Positions 21,812-33,900 of a stretch of DNA of 64,000 nucleotides are shown one piece after another. Each line of letters opens with the position of its first letter. The stretch's first letter is position 1. Under the pieces are notes generated by a model. It did not search any database. It had not been told where the DNA came from and saw nothing but the letters and a program-made list of their open reading frames with translations. Position numbers and translations under genes: made by a program. Source of the stretch: Platanthera guangdongensis (lineage: Eukaryota; Streptophyta; Magnoliopsida; Asparagales; Orchidaceae); NCBI GenBank assembly GCA_039583875.1, contig CM077166.1, positions 87,666,564-87,730,563 on the forward strand. The letters are read 5' to 3'.

Positions 21812-21874
21812 GTAAGGTTTAAAATTCTAGCATTTAGCTTTAGACACTTGTAGTCTTTGTGCATGTTAACCTAG

Positions 21875-24800
21875 AACCGCTTGTGCTAAGCGTTGTTCTG
21901 AATTTCGTTTATCCGGCACGAGCACCGTTCGTTAAAGGGGCTTTGTGTCTCCGTTTGCCCAAGGAACTGTATTACGTGTCGGAATATATCTTCCGATGGC
22001 AAAAGTCTTAATGGATGTGTTGTTGACTAGTAGTGCTCGATGCGCGCAGATAGAATCTGTTGCGTTTAGGTATGGATTGTGAGTCAAAAGTTTGATTTGC
22101 AGGCGTTGTTTCTACCGCTAGGAGAGTTCACGTGATCTTTAGCATGGTCAGGCTCTCGGAGCAGCAGACATACGTTGATCGAAGTTGCTAGTGGGTCAGT
22201 TGAGAGCTAGTCATGAGGTGACTTTCGCGGGCATGAAGGGGTCGGGTAAGATTTTGATGTCAGCCCTTCAGGTGTTCCCGGCAGTTCGGTCTGGGGCAGA
22301 ACTGTATGTAACTCTAGTGTAGACTTCGACGCCTAAACCTAGTTTGGGCAACATCCCAGTTGTGTCCGAATATCCTGATGTGTTTCCAGATGATCTCCCA
22401 GGAGCCCCTGCTCAGTGGGAGATAGACTTTACTATAGAGCTGGTACCGGGTGCCAAACCGGTGTCATGCTCCCCCTATCGGATAGCCCCAAGAGAATGGC
22501 AGAGTTGAAGGTGCAACTGCAGGAGTTGCTAGAGCAAGGGTATGTGCGTCCAAGTTCGTCGCCTTGGAGCGCACCAGTTTCTCTTTGTTAAGAAGAAAGA
22601 TGGGAGCTTGCAGCTTTATATCGATTATCGGGAATTGAACAAACTACGGAGAAGAACAAATATCCAATCCCGAGGATTGACGATCTATTTGATCAGTTGG
22701 TTGGGTCAACTGTATATTCGAAGTTAGATTTGAAGTCTGGTTACTATCAGTTGAGGATAAGGAGAGCGACATTCCAAAGACAGCATTCAGTACGCGGTTT
22801 GGGCATTAAGAGTTCACGGTTATGCCGTTTGGGTTGACGAATGCTCCATCCGTGTTTATGGATCTGATGAATAGGACGTTCAGAGAATACTTGGATCAGT
22901 TCGTGATAGTATTTATTGATGATATCCTGGTATATTCGCGGTGCGAGGAGGATCACTACAAGCATTTACACATGGTGTTGGAAACATTGAGGAAAAGTCA
23001 GTTATATGCAAAGTTCTCCAAGTGTGAGTTCTGGTTATCCTCGATAGCGTTCCTTGGTCATGTTGTCAGTGGAGAAGGAATAACTGTGGATCCGCGAAGA
23101 TAGTGGCGATACGGGAGTGGCCTACTTTGACTACAGTGGCAGAGGTCCGGAGTTTTCTGGGGCTTGCTGGCTACTACAGGCGCTTCGCAGAGAACTTCTC
23201 GCGGATAGCACTACCACTCACGACGTTGACAAGAAGGATCAGAAGTTTGTGTGTCTTCGGAGTGCGAACAGGCTTTTGTAGAGTTGAAGAGGCGGTTAAC
23301 CACGGCGCCTATTTTATGTTCGCCAAGTGGTACCGAAGGGTTCGAGATTATAGTGATGCTTCAGGCAGTGGTTTGGGCTGTGTTCTGCTACAGCATGGGA
23401 GAGTGATAGCTCATGGTTCACGACAATTGAAGGTTCACGAGAGGAATTATCCGTCCACGACTTAGAGTTAGCGGCCGTGATTTTTGCTCTAAAGCTTTGG
23501 AGGCACTATCTGTACGGTGTGAAGGTAGATATTTACACCGATCATAAGAGTTTGAAGTACCTATTGGATCAAAAGGATCTGAACATGCGGCAGAGGAGTG
23601 GATGGAGTTCTTAGGGGACTACACCTTCAAGATACACTATGTGCCTGGGAAGGGAAATGTAGTGGCGGATGCGTTGAGTCGTAAGATTCCGCACGAGCCA
23701 ACTGGTTATCAGTGCATGATGAGAGATTGGTCCAAGAGTTGGAGGCATTGGAGATAACTTGTGTTGACAAGCAGTCTAGTGCCGAGGCGAAACTGTTTTG
23801 GACAGAGGTGCAGTGTGACCTAGCGGATAGAGTTCGGCGGGCTTTGGTTCAGGATAGCAGCATGAAGCAAATCCTAGATGGATCTTTGGATGGGTCATAT
23901 TCCCAGTTTGTGTTGAAGATGGGTTGCTAAGGAAGGACGGTCGTCTATGCGTTCCTAGTGAGGATAATATTCGGGAGGAGTTGATGTATGAGGCTCATCA
24001 TACCAAATACTCAATCCACCCGGGAAGCACGAAGATGTATAGAGACATGAAGAAATTATTCTGGTGGCCGGGTTTGAAGAAGGATGTGCGCTTTATGTGG
24101 CCAAGTGTCGTACTTGTGCATTAGTGAAGGCGGAATGTCAGAAGCCCGGAGGTTTCTTGAAATCACTTCCTATCCCAGAATGGAAGTTTGACGAGATATC
24201 TATGGATTTTGTGCACGGTTTGCCGAAGTCGCAGAAGGAAATGATGCCATTTGGGTGGTCGTAGATAGATTGACAAAGGTGTCGCACTTTATCCAATGAG
24301 AAAGGAAGATCCAGTAGAAAGGTTAGCCAAACTCTACGTGGATAATATTGTACGACTGCATGGTGTGCCTCGCAGTATTGTTAGTGATCGTATGGATGCT
24401 TCACGTCAAATGACTGGAGGTTGGTGCATGGTCTGTGGGTACTAAGCTAAAGTTCAGCACAGCCTTTCACCCACAGACAGGTGGCCAAACCGAGAGAGTC
24501 ACAGACTATGGAGGACATGCTTCGCACGTGCGTCCTAGATTTCGGGAAGCATTGGGAGGATCACCTGTACATGGTGGAGTTTGCGTACAACAATAGCTTT
24601 CAGGCAAGCATTGGAATGGCGCCTTTCGAAGCTTTGCACGGAGGAAGTGTCGTACGTCGTTGTCTTGGTTGGAGGCAGGCGAATCAAAGTTGTATAAACG
24701 TCGAGCGGTGGAAGATGCCACTTCAATGATATGGACAATTCAAGAAAGCTGAAGATTGCTCAGGATAGACAGTCAAAGTATTACAATGCCAAACATAGAA

Positions 24801-25244
24801 ATGTGGAGTTCAATGTTGGCGACATGGTATATTTAAAGATCAAGCCGTTCAAGGGTGTATCGCGGGTTCGACGCTTGAAGAAGCTGAGTCCGAGATACCT
24901 TGGACCATTTGAAATCCTGGAGCGTGTTGGCGAGGCGGCGTATAGGTTAAGCTGTCGACGGAGTTGAGTGGGCTGCATGACGTAGTCCACGTATCGTGTT
25001 GCGTAAGGCAGTGCAAGAGCCTTCGCAGATCGTTGCAGACAATCGGGTACCGGTTGATTATGAGTTAACAACAAGGGTCAGACCAGTACGAATTGAAGAC
25101 GTTGCGGTCAAACGATTCCGCAACAAGGAGGTCAGAATGGTTAAAGTCCGTTGGGATAATTGCGGATGTGAGGAGCTTTCTTGGGAGCGAGAGCAAGCTA
25201 TGTTGGAGGAATACCCCGAGTTATTCCACTCAGGTATCATTTAG
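21875..25244 (+). pseudogene. pol: pol remnant of element H
   Basis: All pol domains can be followed but in many frames. The protease is very degraded (YPAR near 21925). RT has [16 protein letters not shown] and FIDD (about 22912-22923). RNase H has [13 protein letters not shown]. Integrase has the HHCC region (HHTKYSIHPGSTK) and [15 protein letters not shown]. The tail has LKKLSPRYLGPFEILERVGEAAYRL and the chromodomain-like SWEREQAMLEEYPELF, ending at 25244. I estimate more than ten frameshifts. No functional protein is possible. Confidence 0.85.
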
Positions 25245-25285
25245 CTTTCGTGTACCTTTGCTTAATTTCGGGACGAAATTCCTTA

Positions 25286-25298
25286 AGTGGGGGAGATT
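25286..25298 (+). other. Polypurine tract of H
   Basis: AAGTGGGGGAGAT directly precedes the TG of the 3' LTR. It follows GGGACGAAATTC, a block that also precedes the PPT in G. Confidence 0.8.
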
Positions 25299-27269
25299 TG
25301 TAACGCCCCGAATTTTGTATGCGAGTCGGTCGCGGAAAAAGAGTTTTTGGTGCCTGTAGGGGTACACGGCCTAGGACACGGGCGTGTCCAAGGCCGTGTC
25401 TGGGTGGTGATTTTTGGCCGTTTCCAACCCGAGAAGGACACGGCCAGGAACACGGCCGATGACACGAGCGTGTCATCCGACACGGGCGTGTGCCAACCCG
25501 TGTCCCTACCCGTGTCCTGATGGGTCGTGTCCGTTGCCGTGGCGGTTATGCGTGACACGCCCACGAACACGGGCGTGTCGAGGAACCCGACACGGCGTGT
25601 CAGGTCAGACACGGGCGTGTCTTGGCCCGTGTGCATTTCTCAGTTCGACGATCGTGCCTGGATCGAGGCACACGGCCTTGGACACGGCCGTGTGCCAAGC
25701 CGTGTGCGGCCCAGGTCTGGGGAATTTTGTGCAGATCCGAGCCGTTCATTTTCTTTAATTAGGATCCAATGGCCCAGATTAAATCCTGCTCTGTTAAGGC
25801 CGGGAATAGGGAGTTATTCCCTCATTTTCTCTCAAAGTTCTCCCCTTCCAAGTGAGAGAGGAGAGGAAGAAGAAGGAGGTTTCCGGCCGCCGGCGTAGCA
25901 TTGGAGCACCGTTTCGAAATCGGAGAGCGGATCCGTGGAGGGAAGGTCATTGCGAAGAGTTCCAACCGCGTAGTTTTTCCATGGCGCCAAAACGGACTAC
26001 AAGGGTAACGATTCTCAACTCGAGCGCTTGAATCTCTTTCTTTCTGCATAAGGAATCCCGCTCCCACGAGTATGCGGTGAGTGCGTGGTGTTCCTTGGGG
26101 TTGACGGGAATAGTCCCCCTTGTGTTGCATGTAGAGCCCGGAATCGTAAGTACGGGCATAGGCATTGTGTGTGAAGCCTACCCGGACGTGTTTTGTCTGG
26201 ATCGGTGATGTTGCATTTGATATGGTTTTGCCGGAGAAGACTCCGTGCTTTGGGTTTTTTTTTCGGGTTTCTACACGGTAGATTGCAGCAGGGATCCTCG
26301 GAGGTTAGCTTCAAGGCGCACCCGGAAAACTGAGCGGAAACGTGTTCTGCTAACTTGGCGGTCTGGGAACCGGCCTTGATCATAACTGGGTTATGAGATT
26401 GTTTTGGGAAATTTGGGATCCGAGAGAAGCTTGGCCCGCGCAAAGTTCCTTAAATTGGACATGCGGCGTGAGCAACGGGCAAGTGGAATTGGACCTAGGC
26501 TATGTGGTTCGGTGCGAGAGACCCGAAGACGGGGACTGGCCGTTGGCATAGTCGGAGCCTTAGACGGTGGTCAGAAAGGCTAAATGCTCACATGTTGTTG
26601 CCATCCTAGGGATGGTGGTGAATGCACTGATTTGTCAGGGTTCACCATGAATGTGCCCTGAGTGCACGGGGTGTTTGGCCGTGCGAGCCTACACCTGTGG
26701 CGAATTATTATTGCGATATATATATATTGTTGGGCTAATGTTTTGCAGGGAAAGAGCACCGCCGTCCCGAGTAAGGGGCGGGGTCGTTATAATTTGGTCG
26801 GCTTTTAGCTGACCGTTGCTTTATTTGCCACCGTGCGGTGGTATGTGCTTGCAGGTGCTGCGGAGCCGAGCGCCAAATAGCGGGCTGGAGCCCATGTTGC
26901 TGTGCTGGCCCTAGAAGGCCGTAGAATAGTTGTTTTTACATTTCTCATGTGTGGCCGGCCTGCGAGCCGATGTATGTAAGACATGTTATATTTATGAACA
27001 TTTGTAAGGCCATAAGGCCATGTACCTGTTTCAGTGTATTTGGGGTTCGTTCTTGTAGTTGTAAATGTGGACATTCATATTTGATGGATTTAAGTTTGGG
27101 TTCTTCAACTTTAAAAACTTCCGCTAGAATGCTCTGTGGTTAGGACGAGTAGTCTTAATTGGTTGGTTTGATTATTCACTTGGTAACCCTTCCGACTGTC
27201 TGTGGTATATGGCGTCGGGTTCCAGCTGGACCTTCTGTTATATGTCATGCGACAGATGGGGGTGTTACA
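25299..27269 (+). repeat. 3' LTR of element H
   Basis: It mirrors 18689-20651 with the same array, leader exon (25981-26004, identical residues) and terminus. It contains nothing else that I can support. Confidence 0.93.
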
Positions 27270-27947
27270 CTCTGCCCAAGTGTCGACACTTTTGCTCGAC
27301 AAGGTGTCGAGACTGGGGTACACGGCCTGTGACAGGGCGTGTCACAGGGCGTGTCCCGCTTGGTCGACGATCTTCGCTCGACGTTTTTCCGCGGTGTCGA
27401 CACAAAGCCTGTCGACGGGTGTCGAGACTTGGCACACGGCTTGGGACACGGGCGTGTCCCAGGCCGTGTCACCTCTCGGGTTGGTGTTGGGGCCGTGTCG
27501 TTGGAAACACACGGCAGGCCACACGGTCGTGTCACGGGGACACGGGCGTGTCGGATGGAACACGGGCGTGTCGAATGCCCGTGTATGATTCCAGGCGCGT
27601 CGATTTGAGACGGCGAATGAGGCACACGGCCCTGGACACGGGCGTGTGCCAGGCCGTGTTCGGCCCAGGTCTTTTATTTTCCAGGCGAATCGCAGCCAGT
27701 CTTTTTCTGGTTTTGGGATCTAACGGTTCAGGCCATCTCCTGGGGATTTAAGTCCGAAGTTAGGGCTGCAGACCCTCATTTTATTCCAAGTTTTCTATTT
27801 CTAAGATCTTGAGAAAACCTAGAGCAAGGAGGAAGAAGAAGAAGGTCTTGGGCTGTAGGAAGGGTTTCGGAGCTCCGAATCGCGAACCGAGTCCGGATCC
27901 GTGAAGCTTAGACCAGCTGCGAAGATTTCCAACCGGCCATTTTTGTC

Positions 27948-27971
27948 ATGGCAAGGAAGAGGAGTCGGAAG
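27948..27971 (+). CDS. Putative Gag leader exon, 5' LTR of G
   Basis: Eight codons, MARKRSRK, end at CGGAAG|GTAACG, close to the plant donor consensus, in phase 0. The candidate acceptor is the pyrimidine-rich TTGTCTTCCTGAAG|AGT (AG at 29702-29703), also phase 0, giving a 1732-nt intron that removes the LTR end and primer site. The join runs into SASNEAGTSRARDD, another polar stretch. The 3' LTR copy is at 35397-35420 with the same residues. Confidence 0.65.
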
Positions 27972-28327
27972 GTAACGACATCTCTCCTCTCGGTCCTTAG
28001 GATGCATGTATTAGCATCATTTGGTTTTCTTTCTCCCAAATTTCTGGGCACCGAACTCTCAAATGAGAGGGTTTTGGTTTGCCAAGTTTCAAGAGGAACT
28101 TCCGGGTTGATTGAGTCCGTCCCCGGCATATTTTTGCATTAGAGATCCGCTTCGCTAGTGGATTAGGCATGGTGGGTGAAGCCGTAGTCGCGACCGTTAG
28201 TCCGACTCGGTGATGTTGCATACGAACTTAGGAATTCGTAGAGATTTCCGTTGCGGCAAGATGCCGTTTGTGATGTGGTGGTGATTGTCCCGTTTGCTAG
28301 AAAAGGGTACTTGTAGTCGAACCCGGA

Positions 28328-28448
28328 CAAGGTTAGCTCCTCGTGGCGGTAGATGGTTTCCTTGACAAGGTTAGCTCCGTATGAGTTGGAGATGGTTTCC
28401 TTGGTGGACAAGGTTAGCTCCGCACGGGTTGGAGATGGTTTCCTTGGT
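28328..28448 (+). repeat. Three 43-47-bp tandem repeats in LTR of G
   Basis: Units share CAAGGTTAGCTCC and GGTTTCCTTG with a variable middle. The 3' LTR copy is at about 35776-35896. They lie downstream of the leader exon, so inside the proposed first intron. Confidence 0.8.
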
Positions 28449-29567
28449 GCGCGGGAACGCTACAGTACAATGAGGGAATATGATGTGTTTAGTCTTGGTT
28501 GGGTTGTGGCAAGGCGTGGCTATGTCTCCGTGGTCGGCTGGCTATCCTGTGACATGTGCGTCATGTGTGGAGAGTGTCCCGGCGAGACTAGTCCCCTTCT
28601 TTGAGACTGACGAGAATGCCAAGCTTGGGGCAAGCCCGGGCAAAGAGGCCATGAGCGGGTGGGGTCCAGCAAGGCTTCTTAGAATCGGTCAGTCTGTGGT
28701 TGTTGGAATCCTGACATGAGACGTCAGAGCTTGCAGGCAAGCCCGGGGCTAAGCCCACGAGCGGGTGGGGCCTTGGCAAGAATTCCATGTGGCGGCCTGT
28801 GCGCCGTGTGAGGGAGTTGTGTCTCCCTCAATGTTTGAGGCTTTATGCCAATTGGGAAATTTGAGTACCCAAATGATGTGATGTTGTGCTAGATGCATAC
28901 GCTGTAGGGGACCTTGGGTGAAGCCCGGGTGTTGCATTCATATTGCAATAGTAGGCCCTTTCTTTTTATGCTCAACCAGTAGAGAACATGTTTGTTGATT
29001 GAGACATCCAAGCCTGTTTTAATGCTTTTCTATTTATAGAAATTTTCATTGCATATGAAGTGCTGACTTGCAGGTTGGAGGGTTCCCCGGGGTCCGTTAG
29101 GGGCGGCCGGGAGGAGATGTGTTGTTACACAGTTTGAGGTCAGCTCTTTGCTAACCCACGTTACTAATAATTTTTACAGGGCAAGGATCGCACGCAGGAG
29201 CTAGCACGCCGGCCAAAAAGGCCTAAGCCCATGAAGTGTTTTCTCTTTTGTAGCACTACTTTTGATGATGCATGTTTGAGACTATTTTGTCCGGCTTGCA
29301 TGCCGAGGTAGACTAGGAGTGCTGAGCACATTCATGTTTGTTGTACTATTTACTTTTGGACATTTGATGTAAGGCCTTAAGGCCATTGGATTACTCTTTT
29401 GGTTAGTGGATAACTTCTAGTTGTGCTTGGTTTTCCGCTGCGTTGTGCAAGTGTTTTGAGTTTGGGTAGCTATATCAACTTATAATACTAAAGTTGTGGC
29501 GTTCGTATGTTGTGGGGCCCCGGCCGGACCCATATTATACGTCCACTACAGGGGAGGTGTTACAATT

Positions 29568-29579
29568 TGGTATCAGAGC
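29568..29579 (+). other. Primer-binding site of G (tRNA-iMet)
   Basis: TGGTATCAGAGC, three bases after the LTR end, is a perfect match to the usual initiator-tRNA complement. Confidence 0.93.
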
Positions 29580-29703
29580 GAGGTTAGATTCAAGGTCAGT
29601 GCGTAGAGAAGTTATCCACATAAGAGTAACGCGGGACCATGAGTGTCCTTATGTTTTAGTCTTGAGATTGGAGACTAATCCCTTATTTCTTGTCTTCCTG
29701 AAG

Positions 29704-30868
29704 AGTGCAAGCAACGAGGCGGGCACTTCAAGAGCAAGGGATGATCTCTCGGTGAGCAGTGCTACTGCTGCTCCAGGTCTTTTGGGCACGGGTGTAGACC
29801 CGGCCGACTTCTGTCGCATGCTTGCAGAAGAGATGGTGGCAGCTCAAGCTGCAGCAGCGGCTCAGGTGGCAGCCCCTGCCACACCAGATACGGCAACGGC
29901 CGTGCCAAGAGCAGAAGCCAGGCGAGTGGAGCCTTTGGCGGAGAGGGTAGTTGTCGGACATGGAGACCGACACATGAAGTATTTCCTGAGTTTCCATCCC
30001 CCGTCTTTCAAGGGTGTTGGAACGCCGACGGATGTGGAGGACTGGTGGGTTCGCATTCAAGAACTGTTAAGGGCGGCAGAGACGCCCGAGGAAAAGAAAG
30101 CTGAGTATGCGGCGTTCATGTTGGAAGGAGACGCCAAGTTGTGGTGGGTGAGCCTTAGCGGCCGCCAGTTTCCGGGACGCACCCCGTCAGTGGAAGAGTT
30201 CGGGGACGCTTTTCTTAAGAGGTATATCCCAGTTTCAACTCGGTTGGCCCTGCAGAGGCAGTTTCTGCATCTAATGCAGCGAGACAAGACAGTGGATGAG
30301 TACGTGCAAGAGTTCACCCGAATGGGTCGTTATGCGGGAACGACAATGGCGGATGATGTAGAGAGGGATAACCTCTACTACCAAGGTTTGAGAGAGAATC
30401 TGAGACAACCCCTCATCTCCATGAAGAGGGCGGGATTTAATGAGCTAGTTGAGGCCGCCAGGAGTTTGGAGAATGATTTGGAGCGAACCCAACGCCGTAA
30501 GGGTTTTACTCCCAAGCAAGGGGAAGGGAAGCCTTCCCAATCTCAAGGAAAGTCTGATGGGGGTAGGTGGAGGAAGAAGCCTCACACTCCCAGATCTGGT
30601 GAGAGGAGCAACTGGACGCCTGGGGGTTCCCACTCTAGGGGACCGCCGACGTGCTACAACTGCGGGAAGGTTGGGCACATAGCCCGTGCTTGTCAGCAAG
30701 GGGGAGCGGGGCAAGAGTCAAAGCAGGAGCAGTCTGTGCGTTCGGGCCCCAGTGCTGCAGAGAAAGGAAAGATGGCGGAGTCGAGCGCTTCTCGGTTCCA
30801 ACCGGTGCAACCAAGGGCCTACAACCTTGGACAGCAAGAAGCGATCCGCCAGACTGATGTGGTGACAG
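29704..30868 (+). CDS. gag: gag of element G
   Basis: Structural nucleocapsid/capsid protein that would package the element RNA. The frame is open without lesions from the proposed acceptor to the gag-protease junction. A capsid-like retrotrans_gag region contains WWVRIQELLRAAE, KLWWVSLSG, FGDAFLKRYIP and YYQGLRENLRQPL. A basic linker follows, then one zinc knuckle CYNCGKVGHIARAC (30652-30693) and the closing DVVTG. The frame stays open upstream to 29494, but that reaches into the LTR, starts at an arbitrary ATG and runs through the primer site, so I prefer a start in the leader exon at 27948. If the intron at 30869 is retained, translation stops at 30885. Confidence 0.88.
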
Positions 30869-30939
30869 GTATGAAGAGAATTTAAGTTTAAATTTTGTGC
30901 TTCATCCTTTTAGACTTTTGTGTAATGTCTATGTTGTAG
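30869..30939 (+). other. Putative 71-nt gag-protease intron of G
   Basis: Donor ACAG|GTATGA and acceptor ATGTTGTAG|GC bound a U-rich segment with an in-frame TAA. Splicing joins DVVT-G to FVLVSGYPAR in phase 1 and keeps the frame open through DTGAS. D has the same donor context, codon and phase. It would act as a switch between Gag alone and Gag-Pol. Confidence 0.78.
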
Positions 30940-33900
30940 GCTTCGTGTTAGTTTCCGGATACCCCGCTAGGGTATTGTTTGATACGGGAGCATCGCACTC
31001 CTTTCTTGCGGAGAGCTTCATCCGGAGAATAGGAGTTGAGTCTTTTTCGTCGGGAGCAGAGCTGAAAGTGCGCATGCCCAATGGGTCAGCTATGACCACC
31101 GGGGCTAAAGGGCGCATTTGTTGGGAGCTAGACGGAGTTGTCTTCGCTCTGGAAGCGGCAGTGTTACCATTAGTAGAGTTCGATGTCATTTTGGGTATGG
31201 ACTGGCTTGCAGAGCAGCACGCCAGTATTGATTGCCTTTCTAAGGTAGTGACTCTAAGGAGTAAGGGGCAAGCGGAAGTCAAATTTGAGGGCCTTTGTGG
31301 AGTGGCCTGTTCCCTGATTTCGGCCATGCAGTTGGTGCGGGCAGTTAACCAGGGTGGTGTAGCGCTTGTAGCGTTATTGGAGGTTCGTCTCTCCCAACTG
31401 ACTATTGGGGAAGTGCCTGTGGTGGCAGAGTTCAAGGATGTGTTTCCAGATGAACTTCCTGGAGCGCCTCCTCGGCGGGAGATCGACTTCTCGATCGAGT
31501 TAGTGTCGGAGGCTAGACCAGTGTCACGTCCTCCATTTAGGATGGCACCAAAGGAGTTGGCGGAACTTAAGGTACAGTTACAGGAACTGTTGGAGCAAGG
31601 GCTATATTAGACCCAGTTCTTCACCGTGGAGCGCACCGGTGTTGTTTGTAAAGAAGAAAGACGGTAGCATGCGCCTGTGCATAGATTACCGAGAGCTCAA
31701 TAAGCTGACCGTCAAGAATAAGTATCCTGATCCCTCGGATAGACGATTTGTTTGACCAGTTGGTGGGGTCAGTGGTATATTCGAAGTTGGACTTGAAGTT
31801 AGGTTACTATCAGCTACGAATTCGAGATGAGGACATACCCAAAACTGCCTTTGGTACAAGGTATGGACACTTTGAGTTTACAGTGATGTCGTTCGGGTTG
31901 ACGAACGCGCCATCGGTGTTCATGGATCTGATGAATCGGGTATTCCGGGAATACTTGGATTCTTTTGTGGTTGTTTTCATTGATGATATTTTGGTGTATT
32001 CCAAATCGCAAGTGGAGCATGAGACCCACTTAAGAATGGTTTTACAAGTGTTGAGGGAGAATGAGTTGTATGCAAAATTCTCCAAGTGCGAGTTCTGGTT
32101 GGAGAAGGTGGCATTTTTGGGCCACGTGATTAGTGGTGATGGGGTGGCAGTGGATCCAGCGAAAGTGGAGGCCATCAGAGATTGGCCAGTGTTGAGGACC
32201 GTGGCGGAAGTCCGAAGTTTTCTTGGACTAGCCGGGTATTATAGGAGATTCGTGGAGAATTTCTCGAAGATAGCTCTACCCCTCACCTCTCTCACTCGTA
32301 AAGACCATAAGTTTGTGTGGACCCAAGAGTGCAGTCAAGCATTCGAGGCACTGAAGGAGAGGCTTATGATGGCTCCGATCTTGAGTTTACCGCAAGGGAC
32401 CGATGGATTCCAGATTTTCAGTGACGCATCGGGATGCGGTTTGGGTTGCGTGTTGGTGCAACATGGTAAGGTGATAGCTTTTGGGTCTAGACAGCTGAAA
32501 CCTCATGAGAGGAATTACCCCGTCCATGATTTGGAGTTGGCGGCGGTAATCTTCGCATTGAAAATTTGGCGACACTATGTGTATGGCACAAGAGTGGAGA
32601 TCTTCACGGACCATAAAAGCCTGAAGTATCTCTTGGATCAAAAGGACTTGAATATGCGGCAACGCAGATGGGTTGAGTTTCTTGGAGACTACGAAGTGGC
32701 GATTCAGTATACGCCAGGTAAAGCCAATGTGGTGGTGGATGCGTTGAGTAGAAAGTACTCGGGGCAAGGAAATTGGATCGAAGCTCATGATGAGCGGTTG
32801 GTTCGGGAATGGGAGTCCCTTGGACTGGATTGTGTTGCGAGAGGCGAGTCCAGCGTGGCTCGGTTAAACTGGATTGAAGTGCAAAACGACTTGTCCGATC
32901 GCATTCGGGAAGCGACTCGATTAGATGCGGAGTTTGAACCTTTTGTGTTGGAGGCTCAAACGGGCGAGAGCAGCACCTGGGAGATGATCGGGGGAATCTT
33001 GAGAAAGGATGGAAGGGTTTGTGTACCGCAGTTTGGCAATCTCCGTGAGGAGTTGATGTTTGAGGCTCACTTCTCAAAGTACTCCATTCACCAGGGCAGT
33101 ACAAAGATGTACTTGGATATGAAGAGATCCTTTTGGTGGCCGGGGTTGAAGCGAGATGTAGCTTTATATGTGAGTCGTTGCCAAACGTGTGCCTTGGTGA
33201 AGGCCGAATGTCAGAAACCGGGCGGGTTCCTGAAGCCCCTTCCAATTCCTGAATGGAAATTTGAGGACATCTCCATGGACTTTGTGCATGGGTTGCCTAG
33301 ATCGCAGCATGGGAATGATGCTATTTGGGTGATCGTGGATCGCCTAACCAAGGTGGCTCACTTCATCCCAAATCGGAAAGAGGACAGCGTGGAGAAGTTG
33401 GTGGAGTTGTATGTTCGCAACATTGTGCGACTGCACGGGGTTCCTAAGAGTATAGTCAGTGATCGAGATGGACGGTTTACGTCCAAGGACTGGAGATTGG
33501 TTCAGAAGAGCTTGGGCACGAAGCTAAAGTTCAGTACGGCGTTCCATCCTCAAACTGATGGGCAAACGGAGAGAACGAACCTGTACTATGGAGGACATGT
33601 TGAGGATGTGCGTTCTTGATTTTGGCAAGAGGTGGGAGGATCACCTCTTCATGGTAGAATTTGCGTACAACAACAGTTTTCAAGCTAGTATAAAGATGGC
33701 GCCATACGAAGCTTTGTATGGGAGGCGGTGTCGAACGCCAATGTCTTGGGCAGAGGCGGGAGATACCAAACTTTTGGAAAGGATGCAGTAGTTGACGCTT
33801 GTGAGATAGTACGGACCATCCAAGAGCGTATGAAGGTGGCACAAGACAGGCAAGCAAAATATTTTAATGCTCGTCACCGGAAGTTGGAATTTACAGTTGG

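Larger units (their letters stand above)
18689..27269 (+). mobile_element. Element H: degenerate Tekay-type retrotransposon
   Basis: 5' LTR 18689-20651 and 3' LTR 25299-27269 (1963 and 1971 bp) flank about 4.6 kb of badly frameshifted gag-pol. LTR ends are TGTAACGCCCC and GGGGTGTTACA. It has a tRNA-iMet-like primer site and a PPT. The youngest insertion in its branch of the nest, since it interrupts G. LTRs are similar to each other while the coding part is heavily broken. Confidence 0.93.
27275..29564 (+). repeat. 5' LTR of element G, second part
   Basis: It continues G's LTR after H and matches 34721-37012. It carries the rest of the U3 palindromes (to about 27660), the leader exon, tandem repeats at 28328-28448 and a terminal GGTGTTACA. 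No clear TATA box; GGGATTTAAG near 27738 is a weak candidate. Confidence 0.93.

Noticed and set aside
22042..22300. Host gene exons between H's gag and RT
   Set aside because: The stretch is a decayed protease to RT linker, collinear with G 30980-31440, not an independent gene.
29494..29703. Starting Gag of G at the ATG at 29494
   Set aside because: That ATG is inside the LTR and the frame would translate the primer-binding site. These codons are not retained in D or H. A spliced leader exon fits better, though the upstream open frame is real.
32604..33245. Minus-strand open frame of 213 codons
   Set aside because: It is the antisense of G's RNase H-integrase region, whose plus-strand frame has clear domain motifs.
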